This document shows, piece after piece, positions 59,669 through 64,000 of a stretch of DNA of 64,000 nt (position 1 is its first letter; every line of letters begins with the position of its first letter). The position numbers and the translations under genes are program-made. Source of the DNA: Arthrobacter sp. StoSoilB22 (lineage in GTDB: Bacteria > Actinomycetota > Actinomycetes > Actinomycetales > Micrococcaceae). Under the pieces are notes generated by a model. It was not told the DNA's origin, did not search any database, and was given only the letters and a program-made list of their open reading frames with translations. Location: contig NZ_AP024652.1 of NCBI RefSeq assembly GCF_019977315.1, forward strand, positions 4,402,001-4,466,000, written 5' to 3'.

Positions 59669-59956
59669 GTGAGGACCAAACTTGCGATTTCTCCGGCAAG
59701 AACGAATGCCCTCAGCTTTCGCCGGCGAGCATTGATCGCCACCGGAGGGTTTGCCCTGGCGGCCGGGGCAGCTTTCGCCGAGACGGTGCCAGAGGCAGCT
59801 GCAATCGCTGTGACGAAGAGCGCCAGACGGGTTTACTATGCATCGGATTTCGGTATCTTCCCGAAGGCGACTATGCCAGCCACAACACCCCAGGGTGCGA
59901 TTTCCAGCACCTGGATTCTTGCCAATGGCAAACCGTTGAGCGACGCACTGCGCTAG
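59669..59956 (+). CDS. Small exported protein with twin-arginine-like signal
   Basis: This 95-residue protein starts with SFRRRALIATGGFALAAGAAFAE, which looks like a twin-arginine signal, and has a mature part of only about 55 residues (AVTKSARRVYYASDFGIFPKATMPATTPQG...). No family was recognised. The GTG start has a GAGGGG site about 11 bases upstream. It is 29 bases after the kinase gene in the same direction and is the last gene of the rightward operon, so it may be a polysaccharide-associated surface protein (inference). Confidence 0.6.
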   Translation: MRTKLAISPARTNALSFRRRALIATGGFALAAGAAFAETVPEAAAIAVTKSARRVYYASDFGIFPKATMPATTPQGAISSTWILANGKPLSDALR

Positions 59957-60064
59957 GTGCCACGTGACATCCCCACTACAGACACAATGGATCGCTTTTG
60001 AGCCGGACTCGGGGATCGGTCCTGGATGCTCTCCCGCAGCAGCGAGCCCCCGACGAGGAACCTT

Positions 60065-61543
60065 CTAGTAGGCGCCGTCTTTGGCAAAGACGGCTCTCAC
60101 GGTTCGCAGGAGATAGATCATGTCTTGAAACATGGACCAGTTCTCTACGTAGTAGAGGTCAAGGCGAATCGAGTCATCCCAGGACAGATCGCTGCGCCCG
60201 CTAACCTGCCATGGACCCGTAAGGCCGGGTTTGACCAAGAGCCGGCGGTGGGCAAAGTCGTCGTAGGTTTCTACTTCCACCGGAAGCGGCGGACGCGGAC
60301 CCACCAAACTCATGTCGCCCATGAGGACATTGAAGAGTTGGGGCAACTCGTCAATGGAATACCGACGGATGAATCGGCCGACCCTTGTGACGCGAGGATC
60401 GTCTTTCAACTTGAAAAGGACTCCGTTGCCCTCGTTGAGATCGGCGAGCCGGGACAGTTGTTGCTCGGCGTCGGTCACCATGGATCGAAACTTCAGCATA
60501 CTGAAGACTTCACCGGACCGACCGATACGCGTCTGCCGAAACATTGCCGGGCCAGAGCTGTCGAGTTTGACCAAAAGGGCAACGACGCACATGGGGACGG
60601 CAAGGATAGTGAGTATGACCAACGACGCAGAGACATCCAGCCCGCGTTTGGCTACAGCTTTCAGGCCCTCCAACTTAGGCGTGGTGACATGGATCAGGGG
60701 CAACCCGGCCAAAGGCTGCATGTGAATTCGCGGACCTGCCACATCGGTCAGCGCAGGAGCCATGAACATGCCGATGTCGCGAGCGGTTAGCGCCCAGCCA
60801 AGTTGCCGCAATGTGGGCGGGTCAACGTCTGCGCCGGATATGGCCACGGAGTCCGCCGCGGAGGCTTCCACCGCTGCCAATATTCCTTCCAGGTCCTTGC
60901 CCTTGCCCATGACAGGCAGGTCGAGCCCTTCCGGCCAAGGGTCGAAAGCATCTGGAGTGGTTAAGTATGCGGCCACAGGCTGGTAGCCGGCAGCCGGATG
61001 GGCCCGGAGTTGCTGAATAAGGTGGGCAGCACTCGGGGCCCCTCCAACAACAAGAACCCGGCGCAGATGCTGGCCGGACTTCCGCCGGAGGATCAAGTCT
61101 TTCCGCAGTGCCCACCGGCCGATGAGCAGGCTGATGGTGCCCAATGGCAGGGCCACCGCCACATAGCCTCTGGCAGTGTCGAGCTGGAACACGTACGAGA
61201 AGATGGCTATGCCTCCGAACAGCCACAGGGAAGCCGTGGTCACCCGCCTGTACTCCTCAGTGCCGAAGCCTTGGATTCGGTGCCCACGGGTTCCTAGGGC
61301 CCCCAAGGTAATCAACCACAGGACGTCGAGGACCACGCTAACCAGCGGGTACGGCGTCTGAACGGACCCTATGCCCAATGAGGGTCGCTCCAGGCCGAAG
61401 CGGAGGAGCTCGGCAATCGCGACAGCCCACGTAATGCACAGGAAATCAACCAGCAGGACTCTTACCCGGCCGTCATGCTCAAGCATGTCCAGCTTGTCAT
61501 TTACCTGGCGTGAACTGCTCACACTTTGGGTGGGTTTATTCAT
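60065..61543 (-). CDS. Initiating polyprenyl-phosphate sugar-1-phosphate transferase (WbaP/CpsE-type)
   Basis: This 492-residue enzyme places the first sugar phosphate on undecaprenyl phosphate, starting the repeat unit. Four or five N-terminal membrane spans precede a CoA-binding-like domain (RVLVVGGAPSAAHLIQQLRAH), one more span (GLDVSASLVILTILAVPMCVVALLV) and the catalytic bacterial sugar transferase domain: MLKFRSMVTDAEQQL, then YSIDELPQLFNVLMGDMSLVGPRPPLP and KPGLTGPWQVSGRSDL. The ATG at 61543 has no clear ribosome-binding site; an in-frame start at 61615 exists. It converges on the rightward operon, so it is transcribed separately. Confidence 0.92.
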   Translation of the reverse strand: MNKPTQSVSSSRQVNDKLDMLEHDGRVRVLLVDFLCITWAVAIAELLRFGLERPSLGIGSVQTPYPLVSVVLDVLWLITLGALGTRGHRIQGFGTEEYRRVTTASLWLFGGIAIFSYVFQLDTARGYVAVALPLGTISLLIGRWALRKDLILRRKSGQHLRRVLVVGGAPSAAHLIQQLRAHPAAGYQPVAAYLTTPDAFDPWPEGLDLPVMGKGKDLEGILAAVEASAADSVAISGADVDPPTLRQLGWALTARDIGMFMAPALTDVAGPRIHMQPLAGLPLIHVTTPKLEGLKAVAKRGLDVSASLVILTILAVPMCVVALLVKLDSSGPAMFRQTRIGRSGEVFSMLKFRSMVTDAEQQLSRLADLNEGNGVLFKLKDDPRVTRVGRFIRRYSIDELPQLFNVLMGDMSLVGPRPPLPVEVETYDDFAHRRLLVKPGLTGPWQVSGRSDLSWDDSIRLDLYYVENWSMFQDMIYLLRTVRAVFAKDGAY

Positions 61544-61949
61544 CAATGTCAACACCAAAAAATCCCATGTGGCTAGCTGATGGTTCCGGAAGGAGTGAGG
61601 CAAGAGATCCCGCATGAATGACCGGAACAGGCAAGGAAGGTTGGCATCGTGGCCTCTCTTGTTCGGTCATCTACTCACTCCCGACTGAAAGCGGAGTTGC
61701 TCCGCCTGTCTGATTATGGAAGCGCTGGTGACCTGAGGTGCTCTGACTACTCCCAAAGTACTAGGGGTGTAGGCCCGGTGCCGCGCAGGTCACAACGCTC
61801 GCCGAGCCTCGCCCCACAACACTTAGCCAACACAGGAAAGGCCACTGATAGGGCGAAAAGAGCGGGCTAACTTACTCATGTGTCAGATCGACATCTACAC
61901 ATAGCTGGCGCGTTGAAAGCGCGGGCCTAGCCATCGATCAGGGGGCAAA
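61544..61949. promoter_or_regulatory. Intergenic region between the initiating transferase and a LuxR gene
   Basis: These 406 bases hold no gene I can support and must carry the divergent promoters. At 61746-61771 ACTACTCCCAAAGT-ACTAGGGGTGTAG occurs. Its parts ACTACT-N3-AAAGT and TAGGGG-TGT are also found, further apart, in the right promoter arm (ACTACTGAGAAAGT at 49697-49710 and TAGGGGGTGT at about 49726). This may be a binding site for one of the LuxR-type regulators of the island; that is inference from short matches. Confidence 0.35.
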
Positions 61950-62609
61950 ATGGGAGCTGTTGCATACACCTTTGACGTCGACTTCATCCACAGGAATCCA
62001 GTTCTCAACAGCGCAGTCATGTCTGAGTGGGAAAGCAGTGCAAAAGCCACAACGCTGGGGAAGGTCTACAGTTCCTGGGCTTCCTTCTCGCGGGATCATC
62101 CCAGAGCTGCCCACTGGATAGCGCTGGACGCCTTTTTTGATGACGAAGTTCCTCTTCCGCTGAAGGTCCGCACTATTGCTGCGACCGGCCGACGCTGCAT
62201 TGTGTTGGGAAGGGTGAGCTCAGCTCAACGCTCTGCGCTAGGCGCAGAGGGTGCCGTTGCCATCCTGGATGATGACTCAACACCTGCGGAAATTCCACGG
62301 CGGATTGAAGAGGTGGTGGTTGGTTCTGCCTCCACGCTTCCGGCAAAGCCGGGAGTCGGCACCAGGCTCACCGATCGTGAAATCCAAGTCTTGGAACTCT
62401 TCGCGCAACGCCGGGCCCTGACAGCTTCGTCGCTGGCCTCAGCGCTCGGACTCCGTACCACCACCGTCCGGGGCCATCTCTTCCGCGGCCGCCGGAAACT
62501 TGCTGCTGCAGGCCTCAAATGCGCCACACGCGGGGAGCTGGCGAATGCACTCCAGGAGATTGGATACAGCCACACTGACGCTCAGTGGCATGCCTCCGGG
62601 CGATGGTGA
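61950..62609 (+). CDS. LuxR-family regulator
   Basis: This 219-residue protein ends in a LuxR HTH (RLTDREIQVLELFAQRRALTASSLASALGLRTTTVRGHLFRGRRKL). The N-terminal part has a receiver-like alpha/beta pattern (KVRTIAATGRRCIVLGRVSSAQRSALGAEGAVAILDDDSTPAEIPRRIEEV) without receiver phosphorylation residues. Size and layout resemble the regulator at 42748, so both may be sensors of the same type. GGGGG lies 7 bases before the ATG. It sits beside the initiating transferase gene and may control the polysaccharide island (inference). Confidence 0.82.
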   Translation: MGAVAYTFDVDFIHRNPVLNSAVMSEWESSAKATTLGKVYSSWASFSRDHPRAAHWIALDAFFDDEVPLPLKVRTIAATGRRCIVLGRVSSAQRSALGAEGAVAILDDDSTPAEIPRRIEEVVVGSASTLPAKPGVGTRLTDREIQVLELFAQRRALTASSLASALGLRTTTVRGHLFRGRRKLAAAGLKCATRGELANALQEIGYSHTDAQWHASGRW

Positions 62610-62688
62610 ACAGGCCTTAGGCGGCCTATGCCACTGAGGGATTCCATGCTCCACCACTGAGATTGGGGCATCGGGCATGAGCCACTGA
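62581..62688. repeat. CCACTGA repeats and 11-bp hairpin behind the LuxR gene
   Basis: CTCAGTGGCAT (62581-62591, inside the end of the LuxR gene) pairs perfectly with ATGCCACTGAG (62628-62638). CCACTGA is then repeated at 62654-62660 and 62682-62688 in direct orientation. The hairpin could end the LuxR transcript. Related words (CCACTGAGA) occur in the left promoter arm at 49.4 kb. Confidence 0.45.
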
Positions 62689-62846
62689 AAGTGCCAAACC
62701 AGACAGCAGCGAGCCTTGCCCGCAGCAACGCCAACAGCGAAGTGATCCTGGCCCCGATACAACGGGAGTAGCGCGGGGTTGCAGTGGGCAACTAGGAAGA
62801 GTCCAGGTACGTAAGTGAAGACTCTCTAAAAGACCCTGAAACGCAA

Positions 62847-62881
62847 CCTACGGGCCCGACGGATAGCGTCGAACCCGTAGG
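62847..62881 (-). terminator. Hairpin downstream of the Big-1 protein gene
   Basis: CCTACGGG (62847-62854) pairs with CCCGTAGG (62874-62881) and the inner CGACG with CGTCG, around a short loop, with one unpaired bulge. It lies 99 bases past the stop of the minus-strand gene. The 370 bases from 62610 to 62979 otherwise hold no supported gene. Confidence 0.6.
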
Positions 62882-62979
62882 TGCGCCTTCCCGGGCTGGG
62901 CGGACACACCCACCACCCGGGACGAGCGGAACTGCAAAAGCCCTCCCCATCAAAGGCAGGGCAGCCAACGTTTCGGCTA

Positions 62980-63531
62980 CTAGTCAGATTCGGTCAAGAC
63001 AACGCTGATGACGGACACAGTGGTGGTGCCGTTGTAGGTCACGGTCACAGTCATGGTTGCGGTGGAAGGCCTCTCGCTGGATGCCAGGTTTTGAGTACTC
63101 ACAGCAAAGAGAGCAACACCATCTGCACCCGTGACGACGGTGACACTGCGGCTCTGATCCGACTCTGGTCCGCCGTTATCCGGCGCCGGGTACGCGTAGA
63201 TACCCAGGACGTCGCCGTCGCCATTTTGGCCGGATACGGTGACGGTGACCGTAGCGCCTACAACAGGGTTGCCGTTGGCGTCCTTTACCGTGACGGGGAA
63301 ATCGTAGGCTCGTTGATCCAGATCCTCTTCGAAGCTCCCGTAGTGGTGGTCGCCCTTCCAGTTGCTGATGACGGTTCCGGTTCCGGGCGTCACAACCACC
63401 GGAGGGAGTGACGCAGCCACTGCCGGAGTTGCCGCAGCTATAGCAATTGCAGGAATGCTCCACGCCGTCCCGATAACCACTTTACGCCGGTCAATAGTCG
63501 AACTTTTTGCTTTACCTTTATCCAAGGTCAT
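62980..63531 (-). CDS. Exported protein with a single Big-1 (bacterial Ig-like) domain
   Basis: This 183-residue protein begins with a basic region and TIDRRKVVIGTAWSIPAIAIAA, a twin-arginine-like export signal ending near AVAAS. The mature part is one Big-1-type Ig domain: FPVTVKDANGNPVVGATVTVTVSG and VVTGADGVALFAVST, as in invasin-like surface proteins. There is no LPXTG motif or membrane anchor, so it should be secreted or bound non-covalently. ATG 63531 has AAGGAG 7 bases upstream; an upstream in-frame start at 63684 lacks one. A PqqD-like gene lies upstream on the same strand, 149 bases away. Confidence 0.82.
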   Translation of the reverse strand: MTLDKGKAKSSTIDRRKVVIGTAWSIPAIAIAAATPAVAASLPPVVVTPGTGTVISNWKGDHHYGSFEEDLDQRAYDFPVTVKDANGNPVVGATVTVTVSGQNGDGDVLGIYAYPAPDNGGPESDQSRSVTVVTGADGVALFAVSTQNLASSERPSTATMTVTVTYNGTTTVSVISVVLTESD

Positions 63532-63680
63532 CGTTTGCTCCTTCAAGCCAGTCAGCGCGCTAGCTGACTGAAGTAAATCTGTCGTGGAAATTTCGGTGCA
63601 AACGGAACTTATCATTGTGCTCTTATCCCAAATTTTTTGCTGCTTGGGATGTACTATGCAAGTTTCAAAGGCCTCACTGA

Positions 63681-63989
63681 TCATGCATCCAGCAGAATTC
63701 CGTGAGACCGAAGCTTCTCAACACTCTCCAGCAAATGGGATTCATATCCACCTGGAAGTCCAATATGAGGAGCGATGCGCTCGGAGATTCCGACTAGATC
63801 GCAAGGGGTAGCCAGTGCGTGCCAGATGGCGGGCCCAATGCCTGAAAGTCGAACTACGCCCTGGCCGGTCATCACGATCAGTTCAGGGTCCTGGCCGTTT
63901 GGTGAGGGAATCTCAACGGCGTCGAGGAGATCAGCCCTCTTGAGGACCCTGGAGTGGGCGCCATGGAGGTGCGAATGTTCTTCCGACAA
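63681..63989 (-). CDS. PqqD-family protein (may extend past the window edge)
   Basis: This protein of at least 102 residues is a PqqD-like winged helix: PELIVMTGQGVVRLSGIGPAIWHALATPCDLVGISERIAPHIGLP, then HLLESVEKLRSHGILLDA. Such domains bind precursor peptides for modifying enzymes. The TTG at 63989 has no clear ribosome-binding site and the frame stays open to the window edge, so the true start may lie outside. The downstream neighbour is the Big-1 secreted protein. It is the second PqqD-like domain in this island. Confidence 0.75.
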   Translation of the reverse strand: MSEEHSHLHGAHSRVLKRADLLDAVEIPSPNGQDPELIVMTGQGVVRLSGIGPAIWHALATPCDLVGISERIAPHIGLPGGYESHLLESVEKLRSHGILLDA

Positions 63990-64000
63990 CGGTTCTGTGC

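Overview
The window is high-GC actinobacterial DNA. The gene content (CGNR zinc finger, DUF2277, an orphan WXG100 protein, GlxR/CRP-type and Zur-type boxes, many start codons placed directly after a TANNNT -10 hexamer) fits the family Micrococcaceae, most likely Arthrobacter or Paenarthrobacter. That placement is inference from gene style, not from a marker gene. No rRNA, tRNA, CRISPR array, complete insertion sequence or prophage was seen.

Layout. 1-3.1 kb: 5' part of an ECF sigma factor, polyphosphate kinase ppk2, a small HTH/membrane-protein pair and a GNAT acetyltransferase. 3.1-7.6 kb: a cell-wall salvage module (RpiR/MurR-type regulator divergent from secreted namZ and nagZ). 7.6-15.3 kb: a YdcF-type protein and a beta-galactoside locus (LacI regulator, two ABC permeases, binding lipoprotein, and divergent GH42 beta-galactosidase) with an inverted repeat inside the promoter. 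15.4-17.5 kb: lipoprotein, GNAT, NUDIX. 17.7-21.1 kb: a resolvase remnant abutting a csoR-copZ-copA copper operon with two palindromic operators. 21.2-23.6 kb: DUF2277, WXG100, DMT exporter, CGNR protein. 23.7-29.2 kb: a sortase-assembled pilus locus (tip-like protein, major pilin, class C sortase) behind a perfect CRP-type box. 29.2-34.2 kb: membrane proteins, MATE exporter, DoxX, and a Zur-boxed zinc chaperone aztD. 34.4-38.8 kb: one very large secreted pectinase that fuses a CE12 acetylesterase to a PL11 rhamnogalacturonan lyase. 38.9-39.9 kb: a double-hotdog thioesterase.

40.1-64.0 kb is an exopolysaccharide/capsule island. It is bounded by LuxR-type regulators (40.1, 42.7 and 62.0 kb). 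Its core is two divergent operons that start from a shared intergenic region at 49.3-49.8 kb. The leftward operon makes precursors: a GT4 transferase, gmd, fcl (GDP-L-fucose), a nucleotidyltransferase-fold protein and ugd (UDP-glucuronate). The rightward operon makes and exports polymer: WcaF-like acetyltransferase, Wzy-like polymerase, Wzx-like flippase, several glycosyltransferases, a PqqD-like domain and a Wzc/CpsD-type chain-length kinase. A convergent WbaP/CpsE-type initiating sugar transferase follows. The window ends in a Big-1 secreted protein and a second PqqD-like protein.

The most unusual signals are in this island. The two divergent operons carry homologous promoter/leader regions in inverted orientation, conserved through the ribosome-binding site and the first codons of a short leader ORF. 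One glycosyltransferase is split exactly between its two lobes. PqqD-like domains and a PF14907-type nucleotidyltransferase, partners usually associated with peptide modification, sit inside the polysaccharide genes. Elsewhere the CE12-PL11 fusion, the His-rich repeat linker of CopA and the widespread leaderless-start signature are worth attention.
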